Shown one piece after another: positions 33,622-42,778 of a stretch of 64,000 nt of DNA (position 1 is the stretch's first letter; each line of letters opens with the position of its first letter). The notes below the pieces were generated by a model. It did not search any database, was not told the origin of the DNA, and saw nothing but the letters and a program-made list of their open reading frames with translations. A program made the translations under genes and the position numbers. This DNA is from Flavobacterium ammoniigenes (GTDB lineage Bacteria; Bacteroidota; Bacteroidia; Flavobacteriales; Flavobacteriaceae). Where the stretch lies: the NCBI RefSeq assembly GCF_020886055.1, contig NZ_AP025184.1:62001-126000 (forward strand), read 5' to 3'.

Positions 33622-34773
33622 TTAAATACTATTTTTTCGTTGTGCCTTCCACCATCGTTCTGGCAATTCTTGATCACAAGCTGCTAGATATTCTTCATGC
33701 GAACAGGGTAATAACGTGTTTCTTTTTAATTTATTATTACCATTGGTAATAAACGGGATTTCTATCCACCAGCGATCTGTTTTATCACTCTTGTAAAAAA
33801 TCAATTCTTCCTCTTCTGAAGGCACTATGTATTTTAAATAATTCTCTCGACTTCCAAAAGGATATTCATTGGAACGGTAATGATAGCCTTCGATGAAATA
33901 CCAAATAATTTGAGCCATCAATACCGATTCTTGCTCGGTGTCGTTGTGATTAAAAATTCCAAATGAGGTCACTTTATCACTAATTCCTGCATATCTAGAA
34001 AGAGCACAAATTTCTTTTCCATTAAACCCATTAGGCACAAAAGGAGTGAAATTTCCTGAATCTGATGATTTCACGGCATGCATATCAAAACTCACTACAT
34101 CAGCATCGCGAAAAACTGGCTCAGCTATTGCAATGTGATTCGAAACTTCCCCCAAACGATAGGCATCAAAAAACAATTTTTCTACCAAATCAATTTCTTC
34201 TTGCGAATTGTAATAGGTTTGGTAACCAATGTTGCAGTAGTTGAATAAGTTGTTCGGTTCTTCAATCACTATTTTTGTCAAATAAGACGAAGCCGATACC
34301 ACATCGCTTTCTTTTCCAAAATCGAATTGACTATCAATTGCAACTAAATTGACCATTTGTTCTAAATCGTCATAGGCTCTATAAAGTGAGTAGGTCAAAT
34401 CCTGAGATCCTCCAATTACAATAGGAATAATGTTGTTTTTGATCAAACTAGAAGCCACTTTCTTTAAAGCAAAATAGGTGTCTTCTTTAGAATTTCCGGA
34501 CAATATATTACCAAAGTCAGCAATCGAAGCATCCCAGTTTCCAGGATACAAACCGTACAATTCTTTTCGGACAGCGATTAGGTCAATTTCTTGATTTCCA
34601 TTACTATTGCCGCGATTTTCAAGAACACCAATGATTCCAATAGTTACTTTGCTTAGGTCAGGAAAAGCTTCCGAAGTATGCAATACTATTTTGCTTCCCA
34701 ATTGTTGAGAAGACAAGCCATTGATATAATCAATGATTTCAGAATCTAGTGGTGAAAGAAAATCAAATTCCAT
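33622..34773 (-). CDS. Arginase-fold (formimidoylglutamase-like) protein with altered metal ligands
   Basis: A 383-residue protein of the ureohydrolase fold. The three signature blocks are in place but changed: GGSQD (121-125) where active members have a metal-binding His in GGxH; DSQFD (147-151) in place of DAHxD; and SFDMH...D (228-232, 238) in place of SxDxD...D. Three of the six classical dinuclear-manganese ligands are therefore replaced (His to Gln, His to Gln, Asp to His). Databases usually name such Bacteroidota proteins formimidoylglutamase, but no other hut gene is nearby and hydrolase activity is doubtful. It sits 3 bp after topA and just before gldKLMN, a context conserved in relatives as far as I recall. 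Confidence 0.8.
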   Translation of the reverse strand: MEFDFLSPLDSEIIDYINGLSSQQLGSKIVLHTSEAFPDLSKVTIGIIGVLENRGNSNGNQEIDLIAVRKELYGLYPGNWDASIADFGNILSGNSKEDTYFALKKVASSLIKNNIIPIVIGGSQDLTYSLYRAYDDLEQMVNLVAIDSQFDFGKESDVVSASSYLTKIVIEEPNNLFNYCNIGYQTYYNSQEEIDLVEKLFFDAYRLGEVSNHIAIAEPVFRDADVVSFDMHAVKSSDSGNFTPFVPNGFNGKEICALSRYAGISDKVTSFGIFNHNDTEQESVLMAQIIWYFIEGYHYRSNEYPFGSRENYLKYIVPSEEEELIFYKSDKTDRWWIEIPFITNGNNKLKRNTLLPCSHEEYLAACDQELPERWWKAQRKNSI

Positions 34774-34776
34774 GTA

Positions 34777-34860
34777 TTATTTCTTTTTTGCAGTAGTCTT
34801 TTTTGTAGTAGTCTTTTTTGCAGTAGCTTTTTTAGCGGGTGCTTTTTTGGCCGGGGTTTT
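34777..34860 (-). repeat. Lys/Ala/Thr codon repeat encoding the TopA tail
   Basis: Imperfect short repeats of the type AAAAAARCWRCW on the minus strand encode alternating Lys-Lys and Ala/Thr/Pro. Such tracts can change length by slippage. Confidence 0.7.
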
Positions 34861-37293
34861 CTTCGCAATCAGTTCTTGTACTGCTTCCAAAGTCAATTTG
34901 CTTGCATCCACGTCTTTGCTCAATTCAATTTTGATTTTACCTTTTGTAATTACCGAGCGACCCCAACGGGCTTTTTCTACAATAATTCCTTCTTCAGACC
35001 AATTATGAATTACTTTATCAATATTTTTTTGCAATTTATCTTCAATCAATTCTTCAATATCTTCTTGAGATAAGTTGTCAAAATTGTATTTCTTACTAAC
35101 ATTAATAAAAAGGCCATCCCATTTGATAAAAGCACCAAAACGACCCACTCCTTTTTGTACGCCCAATCCTTTATAGATAGCAATTGGCGCATCAGCCTGA
35201 GCTTTTTCGTCAATTAATTCTTGGGCTCTTTCCATAGAAACATCTAGAGGATCTTCGCCTTTTGGCAACGAAATAAAAGCCGCTCCGTGACGAACGTATG
35301 GTCCGTAACGTCCATTACTCACCTCAACTTCTTCTCCTTTGTACAGCCCTAAATTTTTAGGCAATAAAAACAAATTCAAAGCATCTTCTAAACTAATATT
35401 TCCAATATTCTGATCGATTTTTAAACTGGCAAATTTCTTGTCTTCATCTTCAGCATCGCCAATTTGTGCCATCGGTCCAAATTTTCCTAAACGAACAGAA
35501 ACCGGTTTCCCAGTTGCTGGATCCGTACCTAATATTCTCTCGCCACTTTCTCTATCAGCATTAGCCTCTACATCTTTCACATTGGGGTGAAATTTATCGT
35601 AGAATTCCTGCATCATCTTAGCCCATTCAATATTTCCTTCGGCAATTTCGTCAAAATCTTGCTCTACTTTTGCCGTAAAATTATAATCTAAAATAGCTCC
35701 GAAATTTTTAACCAAGAAATCGGTAACGATGGTTCCAATATCTGTAGGAACTAATTTACCTTTATCTGATCCGGTGTTTTCTTTTAACACTTTCTCAGCT
35801 AGTTTACCTGATTGCAAAATCAGTTGCGTGTATTTTCTTTCTTGACCGTCAAGGTTTCCTTTTTCAACATAATTTCTGTTGATAATGGTAGAAATCGTTG
35901 GTGCATAAGTAGAAGGACGACCAATTCCCAATTCTTCTAATTTTTTCACCAAAGATGCTTCGGTGTATCTCGCCGCAGGTCTAGAATATCTTTCGGTAGC
36001 CGTAATGAAATTATTGTCTAAACGTTCGTTTACTTTCAACGCTGGCAACATTCCTTCTTGTTCTTCATCATCCTCATCATTTCCTTCCAAATACACTTTT
36101 AAGAACCCTTCAAAAAGTAATACTTCGCCAGAAGCGGTGAATACTTCACTGTGATTGTCTGCTTCAATTTTCACATTGGTACGTTCCAATTCAGCATCAC
36201 TCATTTGCGAAGCCAAAGTTCGTTTCCAAATCAAATCATACAAACGGGCTTGATCTCTATCAATGTTCACCGTATGACGCGACATATCGGTTGGACGAAT
36301 TGCTTCGTGAGCCTCTTGAGCGCCTTTGCTTTTGTTTGTAAATGTGCGTGGTTTGGAAAATTCTTTTCCGTACGATTTAATAATCTCTGCCTGAGCTGCC
36401 TCCATGGCCTCTTTCGACAAGTTCACACTATCGGTTCTCATGTAAGTAATTAACCCTGCTTCATATAAACGTTGCGCTAATTGCATAGTAATTCCAACAG
36501 GGAAATACAATTTACGTGCTGCTTCTTGTTGTAAAGTAGAAGTGGTAAAAGGTCCAGTAGGTGATTTTTTAGTAGGTTTTGTTTCTAACTCTCCTACTTT
36601 ATAGGTGGAACCAATATTCTTATTCAAGAAATCTTCCGCTTCTTTTTTAGTATTGAAATTTTTAGGCAATTTCGCCTTTACTGTTTTTCCAGCTTCGTTA
36701 GTAAACTCAGCGGTTACAGAATAACTAGCTACGGGTTTGAAGTTTTGAATCTCGCGTTCGCGTTCTACAATCAAACGAACCGAAACCGATTGTACACGAC
36801 CTGCTGAAAGTCCGCCTTTTACTTTTCTCCATAAAACTGGCGACAATTCATACCCTACTAAACGGTCTAAAACTCGACGTGCTTGTTGCGCATTGACTAA
36901 ATTATAGTCAATTTCGCGAGGATTGTCAATCGCTTTAAGAATAGCTGTTTTTGTAATTTCGTGAAAAACTATACGTTTTGTTTTCTTTTTGTCTAATTTT
37001 AATTCTTCGGATAAGTGCCAAGAAATGGCTTCTCCCTCACGGTCCTCATCGGAAGCCAACCAAACCATTTCGGCATTTTTGGATAAGGTTTTTAGTTTAC
37101 TAACCAGCGCTTTTTTGTCGGCAGAAACTTCATATTTAGGTTTGAAACCATTTTCAACATCTACTCCAATTTCTTTGGAAGGCAAGTCGGCAATATGGCC
37201 ATAACTTGATTCAACTTGAAAGTCACTTCCTAAAAATTTTTCGATTGTCTTAGCCTTTGCAGGTGATTCCACTATAACTAAATTCTTTGCCAT
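34777..37293 (-). CDS. topA: DNA topoisomerase I
   Basis: Type IA topoisomerase of 838 residues that relaxes negative supercoils. The TOPRIM domain opens the protein (NLVIVESPAKAKTIEKFLG; DEDREGEAISWHL with the acidic metal triad). The active-site tyrosine is in GLITYMRTDS near residue 285. The C-terminal part contains topoisomerase-specific repeats (LGKFGPMAQIGD, NGRYGPYVRHG, VGRFGAFIKWDG) without zinc-finger cysteines. The last ~30 residues are a Lys/Ala/Thr tail (KKTPAKKAPAKKATAKKTTTKK), similar to histone-like tails seen in other Bacteroidota and mycobacterial TopA. The gene for the arginase-fold protein follows after 3 bp and is probably co-transcribed. Confidence 0.97.
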   Translation of the reverse strand: MAKNLVIVESPAKAKTIEKFLGSDFQVESSYGHIADLPSKEIGVDVENGFKPKYEVSADKKALVSKLKTLSKNAEMVWLASDEDREGEAISWHLSEELKLDKKKTKRIVFHEITKTAILKAIDNPREIDYNLVNAQQARRVLDRLVGYELSPVLWRKVKGGLSAGRVQSVSVRLIVEREREIQNFKPVASYSVTAEFTNEAGKTVKAKLPKNFNTKKEAEDFLNKNIGSTYKVGELETKPTKKSPTGPFTTSTLQQEAARKLYFPVGITMQLAQRLYEAGLITYMRTDSVNLSKEAMEAAQAEIIKSYGKEFSKPRTFTNKSKGAQEAHEAIRPTDMSRHTVNIDRDQARLYDLIWKRTLASQMSDAELERTNVKIEADNHSEVFTASGEVLLFEGFLKVYLEGNDEDDEEQEGMLPALKVNERLDNNFITATERYSRPAARYTEASLVKKLEELGIGRPSTYAPTISTIINRNYVEKGNLDGQERKYTQLILQSGKLAEKVLKENTGSDKGKLVPTDIGTIVTDFLVKNFGAILDYNFTAKVEQDFDEIAEGNIEWAKMMQEFYDKFHPNVKDVEANADRESGERILGTDPATGKPVSVRLGKFGPMAQIGDAEDEDKKFASLKIDQNIGNISLEDALNLFLLPKNLGLYKGEEVEVSNGRYGPYVRHGAAFISLPKGEDPLDVSMERAQELIDEKAQADAPIAIYKGLGVQKGVGRFGAFIKWDGLFINVSKKYNFDNLSQEDIEELIEDKLQKNIDKVIHNWSEEGIIVEKARWGRSVITKGKIKIELSKDVDASKLTLEAVQELIAKKTPAKKAPAKKATAKKTTTKKTTAKKK

Positions 37294-37313
37294 ATCCCGT
37301 TTGTTTGTGACCG

Positions 37314-37321
37314 CAAAAGTA
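37314..37321 (-). promoter_or_regulatory. -7 box (TACTTTTG) of topA
   Basis: Exact TAnnTTTG on the minus strand, 20 bp upstream of the topA start. Confidence 0.55.
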
Positions 37322-37528
37322 TGGGATTTTTTTAAATTTTAAGATTTTTAAATTTTAAAAGTCAATTTTAACGATGAAAAACGATTTTCAACGATTCTAA
37401 TTTCTGCTAATTCTAAATAAACTAGAAATCCTAGGTTTCCTCCTTTTATAAAGAGTAAATTTATTTAAAGGATGTGTTTTCATTTTTTTGGTTCACTATA
37501 AAATACTGTTAAAAGTTCGACTGCCATC

Positions 37529-37560
37529 TTGTCATATTTCTTTAATTTGACTTATCTTTG
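37529..37560 (+). promoter_or_regulatory. Promoter of miaB
   Basis: TTG (37529-37531), 21-bp spacer, TATCTTTG (37553-37560), ending 18 bp before ATG 37579. The remaining 37322-37528 of this divergent intergenic region is A/T-rich and shows no further feature. Confidence 0.65.
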
Positions 37561-37578
37561 CACTATTGAAAATGAAAA

Positions 37579-39024
37579 ATGGAAAAAGTAATTGAAGAAA
37601 GCAAACAAGGCGAAAGTCTCGTTTTAGAACATAAAAAAGAAAACACCAAAAAACTCTTTATAGAAAGTTATGGTTGTGCGATGAATTTCTCTGATAGTGA
37701 AATCGTGGCTTCTATTCTATCCGATAATGGATTTAATACGACCCAAAACTTAGAAGAAGCCGACTTAGTATTAGTGAACACCTGTTCTATTCGTGACAAA
37801 GCCGAGCAAACAATTCGCAAGCGTTTAGAAAAATACAATGCCGTAAAACGCATCAATCCCAAAATGAAAGTGGGTGTGTTAGGCTGTATGGCTGAGCGAT
37901 TGAAAAGTCAATTTTTGGAAGAAGAAAAAATAGTAGACCTAGTTGTGGGTCCCGATGCCTATAAAGATTTACCCAATTTACTTGCTGAAGTCGAAGAAGG
38001 ACGTGATGCCATAAATGTGATCCTTTCTAAAGAAGAAACCTACGGAGACATTGCTCCCGTTCGATTGATGAGTAATGGGATTACCGCTTTGGTTTCCATA
38101 ACCCGTGGATGCGATAATATGTGTACATTTTGCGTAGTGCCTTTTACACGAGGTCGTGAACGCAGCCGCGAACCCCAAAGTATCTTAAAAGAAATTCAGG
38201 ATTTGTGGGACAAAGGATTCAAAGAAATTACCTTGTTAGGACAAAATGTAGATAGTTATTTATGGTACGGTGGCGGATTGAAAAAAGATTTTGAGAATGC
38301 TAGCGAAATGCAAAAAGCGACCGCAATTGGTTTTGACCAATTATTAGAAACAGTTGCAATTGCATTTCCTAAAATGCGCATCCGATTTTCGACATCTAAC
38401 CCGCAAGACATGCACGAAGAAGTACTTCATGTGATTGCTAAATACCCAAACATTTGCAAACACATTCACTTGCCTGTTCAATCTGGAAGCAATCGAATTC
38501 TGAAGGAAATGAATCGTTTGCACAGTCGTGAAGAATACATGACATTAATTGACAAAATCAGAACCATCATACCCAATTGTTCTATTTCTCAGGATATGAT
38601 TGCAGGGTTTCCAACTGAGACTGAAGAAGATCATCAAGACACCTTGAGTTTGATGGACTATGTCAAATACAATTTTGGTTATATGTATTCCTATTCCGAA
38701 CGCCCAGGCACATTAGCCGGACGCAAAATGGAAGATGATGTTACTGAAGAAACCAAAGCGAGACGCTTACAAGAAATAGTCGACTTACAGCAGCAACACG
38801 CTTGGTTCCGATCAGAAGAATTTATTGGACAAACCGTGGAAGTTTTAGTTGAAAAAGTATCTAAAAAATCAAAAGAAGAGTTTTCAGGACGTAATTCACA
38901 AAGCATCACGGTAGTTTTTCCAAAAGAAAATTATAAAATAGGTGATTTTGTCAATGTCAAAATCACTTCTTGCACTAGCGGAACCCTAAAAGGAGAAGCC
39001 GTTGGTTTAAGCGAAATGAATTAG
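37579..39024 (+). CDS. miaB: tRNA-2-methylthio-N6-dimethylallyladenosine synthase MiaB
   Basis: Radical SAM methylthiotransferase that adds the 2-methylthio group to i6A37 in tRNA. The 481 residues show the N-terminal UPF0004 domain with three cluster cysteines (SYGCAMN, NTCSIRD, LGCMAER), the radical SAM motif TRGCDNMCTFCVVPFTRGRERSR (Cys about 177, 181, 184) and a C-terminal TRAM domain (RSEEFIGQTVEVLVEKVSKKS...). All six cluster cysteines are present. CVVPFTRGRERSR favours MiaB over RimO or MtaB. It has its own full promoter, divergent from topA. Confidence 0.97.
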   Translation: MEKVIEESKQGESLVLEHKKENTKKLFIESYGCAMNFSDSEIVASILSDNGFNTTQNLEEADLVLVNTCSIRDKAEQTIRKRLEKYNAVKRINPKMKVGVLGCMAERLKSQFLEEEKIVDLVVGPDAYKDLPNLLAEVEEGRDAINVILSKEETYGDIAPVRLMSNGITALVSITRGCDNMCTFCVVPFTRGRERSREPQSILKEIQDLWDKGFKEITLLGQNVDSYLWYGGGLKKDFENASEMQKATAIGFDQLLETVAIAFPKMRIRFSTSNPQDMHEEVLHVIAKYPNICKHIHLPVQSGSNRILKEMNRLHSREEYMTLIDKIRTIIPNCSISQDMIAGFPTETEEDHQDTLSLMDYVKYNFGYMYSYSERPGTLAGRKMEDDVTEETKARRLQEIVDLQQQHAWFRSEEFIGQTVEVLVEKVSKKSKEEFSGRNSQSITVVFPKENYKIGDFVNVKITSCTSGTLKGEAVGLSEMN

Positions 39025-39074
39025 AAAAAAGTTTAAAATTGTTTAAGGTTTAAGTGATTAAAAGTTATAGAATT

Positions 39075-39581
39075 ATGGATAAAGAGATTATAATAAAACC
39101 GAATTTTGTTTTTAAAGATTATTTTAAAGCTAATCTATTTTTAGCTTTAAACAAGCCTTATTATTACATTATGTTACCAACAATTTTGTTTTTTTTATGC
39201 TTTGATTTATTTTATATATCTCAAGGTTCAAAAAAAATTATAGAATTGTTATATTTCCCTGATGTAGTTTTCATTTTATTACCTTTAATTATTTTACTTT
39301 CAGTTTATAAACTTACCAAAACTAGATTATCAAATGTAAAATTGAAAGAAAATATTTTTATAAAATTTAATACTGAATATCTTGAAGATGTTGGAGACAG
39401 CTTTAACATGAAGTACTTCTGGAAAGACATTTTTAAAATTTTAGAAAAGAAAGAGTGGTTTTTGATATATATAGATAAAAAGTGCGCAAAGGTCATCCGA
39501 AAAGCTGACCTAAACGACAATCAATACAATGAATTAAAAGAATTATTTGATTCATTAAATATTAAAAAGAGTTTAAAATAA
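39075..39581 (+). CDS. YcxB-like membrane protein
   Basis: A 168-residue protein from ATG 39075 (MDKEIIIKPNFVFKDYFKANLFLAL); an in-frame GTG lies at 39054. Two membrane helices (about residues 31-49 and 60-80) separate a short N-terminal part from a C-terminal domain with MKYFWKDIFKILEKKEWFLIYIDKKCAKVIRKADLNDNQYNELKELF, the pattern of the YcxB-like C-terminal domain. The function is unknown. The gene is visibly more A/T-rich than miaB and the sigma54 activator on either side, and GTTTAAA-type low-complexity sequence flanks it on both sides, which may indicate a later insertion. Confidence 0.65.
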   Translation: MDKEIIIKPNFVFKDYFKANLFLALNKPYYYIMLPTILFFLCFDLFYISQGSKKIIELLYFPDVVFILLPLIILLSVYKLTKTRLSNVKLKENIFIKFNTEYLEDVGDSFNMKYFWKDIFKILEKKEWFLIYIDKKCAKVIRKADLNDNQYNELKELFDSLNIKKSLK

Positions 39582-39665
39582 TGTCTAGAGATTCTTCCAT
39601 CGCGAAAATATTGCGATTGCTTAGTAACTTTTAAACCATAAACTTTAAACTTTTAAACTAATAAA

Positions 39666-40925
39666 ATGGAAACAGTTCAATCAATAAAACAACGATTTGA
39701 AATTATTGGAAATGACCCAAAATTAAATCGTGCCATAGAAAAAGCTATTCAGGTGGCTCCTACCGATATTTCGGTATTAGTAATTGGTGAAAGTGGGGTT
39801 GGAAAAGAAAGTATTCCAAAGATAATCCATTCTCTTTCGCATCGAAAACACGGAAAATATATTGCTGTCAACTGCGGAGCAATTCCCGAAGGAACTATTG
39901 ATAGTGAACTTTTTGGTCACGAAAAAGGGGCTTTTACAGGTGCTACCAGTACCCGTGAAGGCTATTTTGAAGTTGCTAATGGCGGAACTATTTTCTTAGA
40001 TGAAGTAGGCGAATTGCCTTTAACCACTCAAGTGCGTTTGTTGCGTGTTTTGGAAAACGGCGAATTTATTAAAGTAGGTTCGTCACAAGTTCAAAAAACC
40101 AATGTCCGAATTGTGGCTGCTACCAATGTGAATTTATTCAACGCCATTGAAAAAGGAAAGTTTAGAGAAGATTTGTATTACCGTTTGAGTACGGTTGATA
40201 TAGGCTTGCCGCCATTGCGAGAGCGCAAAGACGATATCCATTTATTGTTTCGAAAATTTGCAGCTGATTTTGCTCACAAATACAAAATGCCGGTATTGAA
40301 ATTAGATGAAAATGCGATTCAATTGTTACAAAAATTTCGTTGGAGTGGAAACATCCGTCAGTTACGAAATGTAGCCGAACAACTATCGGTTTTAGAAACC
40401 AACCGAGAGATTTCTGCACTCACACTGCAATCTTATTTGCCTTCGGAAGGAACAAATCTCCCTTCGATCATTAGCGACAAAAAAAGTGATAGCGATTTCA
40501 ATACCGAAAGAGAAATTTTATATAAGGTCCTTTTCGATATGAAAAGTGATTTGCATGATTTAAAAAAATTGACTTTGGAATTGATCAAAAATGGTAGTTC
40601 CAAAGTGCAAGAAACCAATCAAAGTTTAATCAAAAAGATCTACGGCTCTCAAGAAAATGAAAATGAAATTCATTTTGAAGAAACTCCTAGAGCAGCCATT
40701 TTGAAAGCGCCTAAAGAGGAGGAAGAATATGATGATGAAGAAGACAACTACCTTTTTGCAGAAACGATTGAAGCCGAAGAGGAAATCCTAAAATTAGAGC
40801 AAAAGGAAATTGAAATGATCAAACGTTCTTTGGAAAAAAACAAAGGAAAAAGAAAAGCCGCAGCAGATGAATTGGGAATTTCAGAGCGAACTTTATATCG
40901 AAAAATAAAACAATTCGACCTTTAA
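39666..40925 (+). CDS. Sigma54-interacting AAA+ transcriptional activator without receiver domain
   Basis: A 419-residue activator of RpoN promoters. The AAA+ domain starts almost at the N-terminus: Walker A GESGVGKE (41-48), the sigma54-contacting GAFTGA loop (88-93), Walker B GGTIFLDEVGEL and the arginine-containing RKFAADF / RWSGNIRQLRNVAEQL region. No response-regulator, PAS or GAF domain precedes it. An acidic linker (EEEEYDDEEDN) leads to a C-terminal Fis-type helix-turn-helix (KNKGKRKAAADELGISERTLYRKIKQF). The signal is unknown. It precedes lptE, a TPR gene and secG at short distances, a conserved flavobacterial order as far as I recall, suggesting a tie to envelope biogenesis. Confidence 0.94.
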   Translation: METVQSIKQRFEIIGNDPKLNRAIEKAIQVAPTDISVLVIGESGVGKESIPKIIHSLSHRKHGKYIAVNCGAIPEGTIDSELFGHEKGAFTGATSTREGYFEVANGGTIFLDEVGELPLTTQVRLLRVLENGEFIKVGSSQVQKTNVRIVAATNVNLFNAIEKGKFREDLYYRLSTVDIGLPPLRERKDDIHLLFRKFAADFAHKYKMPVLKLDENAIQLLQKFRWSGNIRQLRNVAEQLSVLETNREISALTLQSYLPSEGTNLPSIISDKKSDSDFNTEREILYKVLFDMKSDLHDLKKLTLELIKNGSSKVQETNQSLIKKIYGSQENENEIHFEETPRAAILKAPKEEEEYDDEEDNYLFAETIEAEEEILKLEQKEIEMIKRSLEKNKGKRKAAADELGISERTLYRKIKQFDL

Positions 40926-40971
40926 TAATTATCAATTGATTTTGAATATCTTTGGATTTTTAAACCAGAAA

Positions 40972-41475
40972 ATGAAAAACATACCTTATATATGTGTTGT
41001 TCTAATAGCACTCACTTTTTCAAGTTGTTCTGTATACAATTTTACAGGGACTGGAAAAATTGATGCCAAAACATTCCAAGTCAACTTTTTTCAAAATAAC
41101 GCTGAAATTATTGAGCCTGGCATTGATCGTACCTTTACCTTAACGCTACAGGATTTAATTCAGAATCAAACCAATTTAAACTTGGTTAAAAACGGCGCTG
41201 ATTTGACTTATGAAGGCGAAATTATAGATTATAGAATAAGTCCAATGACGGCTACGGCTGACCAACAAGCGTCTCAAAACCGACTGAAAATAAGAGTCAA
41301 TGTGAGGTTTACCAATAAAAAAACGGAAAAAGACGATTTTGAAAAAACATTCGAATTTTTTTATGATTACCCAGCTACTGCTCAACTTAATGGTAGTACA
41401 TTAAATAAAGCTTTAGATGAAATTTTTGAAAGAATAACACAAGATATTTTTAATGAATCATTGGCCAAATGGTAA
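40972..41475 (+). CDS. lptE: LPS assembly lipoprotein LptE
   Basis: A 167-residue outer-membrane lipoprotein that plugs and matures the LptD LPS translocon. I start it at ATG 40972 (MKNIPYICVVLIALTFSSC), which gives a lipoprotein signal with lipobox FSSC (Cys19); the frame is open to TTG 40936 but that adds a non-signal extension. The mature part SVYNFTGTGKIDAKTFQVNFFQNNAEIIEPGIDRTFTLTLQDLIQ is the Bacteroidota LptE form. It follows the sigma54 activator gene by 46 bp from the chosen start, and the TPR gene follows. Confidence 0.88.
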   Translation: MKNIPYICVVLIALTFSSCSVYNFTGTGKIDAKTFQVNFFQNNAEIIEPGIDRTFTLTLQDLIQNQTNLNLVKNGADLTYEGEIIDYRISPMTATADQQASQNRLKIRVNVRFTNKKTEKDDFEKTFEFFYDYPATAQLNGSTLNKALDEIFERITQDIFNESLAKW

Positions 41476-41541
41476 TTTAAAATAAAGATTAGCGGATTCG
41501 TTGATTCGATTGAAACGCACCCAAATAAATGAACAACCTTT

Positions 41542-42372
41542 ATGAACGTAACTGATTACACCTATTTAATTAACAAACCCGATGCGATCAACGAAAAGCA
41601 AACGGAAGCATTGAGCCATGTTTTGGAGGACTTTCCGTATTTCCAAAGTGCCAGAGCTTTGCGTCTAAAAGGGTTGTATAATCAAAATAGTTTCAAATAC
41701 AATCAGGCTTTAAAAGTTACAGCGGCTCATACTACTGACCGAACTGTTTTATTTGATTTTATCACTTCAGGCACTTTTACAGCAATTCAGAAGGGCTATT
41801 ACGACAAAAAAGTATTGGAACTTCTTGATATTAATGTAGTAGATAGCGAAGTTATTGCAGCTGCAACAATTGAAATCAATGAGAATCTTGAAAGCGGGAT
41901 GGTCACATCTACTACGGATGAGGAGACAACCGAAACGAAATTGGCAGAAGAAAAGCTAGAGATAGGGAAACCTTTGGATTTTTCCACCAATGAAAAACAT
42001 TCGTTCCAAGAATGGCTTCAGCTTTCCAGAATCCAACCTATTGTTAGAGAGAACCAAGAGAAATCAGGTACAGCATCGCTAAACGAAACGCAAAAGAAAA
42101 AACTGGAATTGATCAATAAATTTATCGAAACCAATCCGAAAATTCCAGCAGTAAAAAACGAAACTACCTCAAATGCTACTTTCGATTTAAATAAAGAAGA
42201 TCATTCAATGTTGATGACAGAGACTTTAGCAAAAGTATATTTAGAACAAAAAAAATATCAAAAGGCGATTCAAGCTTATGAAATATTAATTTTGAAATAT
42301 CCAGAAAAAATTAGTTTCTTTGCAGACCGCATTTCGGACATTAAGATTTTACAACAAAATAACAATAATTAA
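41542..42372 (+). CDS. Tetratricopeptide-repeat protein
   Basis: A 276-residue protein without signal peptide or membrane helix. The N-terminal third (ALSHVLEDFPYFQSARALRLKGLYNQNSFKYNQALKVTAAHTTDR) and the C-terminal TETLAKVYLEQKKYQKAIQAYEILILKYPEK are helical repeats; the latter is a clear TPR. The middle (about 110-200) is acidic and probably disordered. The conserved placement between lptE and secG suggests a role in envelope biogenesis, but no function is known. It ends 2 bp before the secG start, so the two are tightly coupled. Confidence 0.8.
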   Translation: MNVTDYTYLINKPDAINEKQTEALSHVLEDFPYFQSARALRLKGLYNQNSFKYNQALKVTAAHTTDRTVLFDFITSGTFTAIQKGYYDKKVLELLDINVVDSEVIAAATIEINENLESGMVTSTTDEETTETKLAEEKLEIGKPLDFSTNEKHSFQEWLQLSRIQPIVRENQEKSGTASLNETQKKKLELINKFIETNPKIPAVKNETTSNATFDLNKEDHSMLMTETLAKVYLEQKKYQKAIQAYEILILKYPEKISFFADRISDIKILQQNNNN

Positions 42373-42374
42373 CA

Positions 42375-42701
42375 ATGAGCACATTTTCAATTTTTTTAGT
42401 TTTAATTACAATAGTTTGCTTTCTATTGGTAGTAGTAATCATGGTTCAAAACCCTAAAGGAGGCGGTTTATCTTCTTCTATTGGTGGATCTCAAATGTTA
42501 GGTGGTGTACAAAAAACTACTGACTTTTTAGATAAAAGTACTTGGACATTAGCGACTATTTTAATTGCACTTATTTTACTTTCAAGCTTAAGCTTTACTG
42601 GTTCTTTAAGTGATACTGATTCTAAAATCATTGAAAAGACAGAAGCTCCAGCTACTACACCTACTTCGCCAGCAGCTCCAGCAGCTCCGGCTACAAAATA
42701 A
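42375..42701 (+). CDS. secG: Protein translocase subunit SecG
   Basis: A 108-residue inner-membrane subunit of SecYEG. Two helices (about 4-22 and 52-72) flank the diagnostic loop VVVIMVQNPKGGGLSSSIGGSQMLGGVQKTTDFLDKSTW. The C-terminal tail is Ala/Pro/Thr-rich (TPTSPAAPAAPATK), longer than in E. coli but common in this phylum. It is the last gene of the group starting with the sigma54 activator and is closed by a strong terminator. Confidence 0.95.
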   Translation: MSTFSIFLVLITIVCFLLVVVIMVQNPKGGGLSSSIGGSQMLGGVQKTTDFLDKSTWTLATILIALILLSSLSFTGSLSDTDSKIIEKTEAPATTPTSPAAPAAPATK

Positions 42702-42720
42702 ATAGTAATACATATATTAA

Positions 42721-42752
42721 AATGCCAGCCTGTCAAAGCTGGCATTTTTTTT
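42721..42752 (+). terminator. Terminator of secG
   Basis: Stem AATGCCAGC (42721-42729) with GCTGGCATT (42738-42746), 8-nt loop, then a T-run. Confidence 0.92.
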
Positions 42753-42778
42753 AGGAAAAAATGTCAGTCAAAATGGGA

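Noticed and set aside
39599..39617. ATCGC...GCGAT inverted repeat after the YcxB-like gene
   Set aside because: Only 5 bp of stem and no T-run; too weak to call a terminator.
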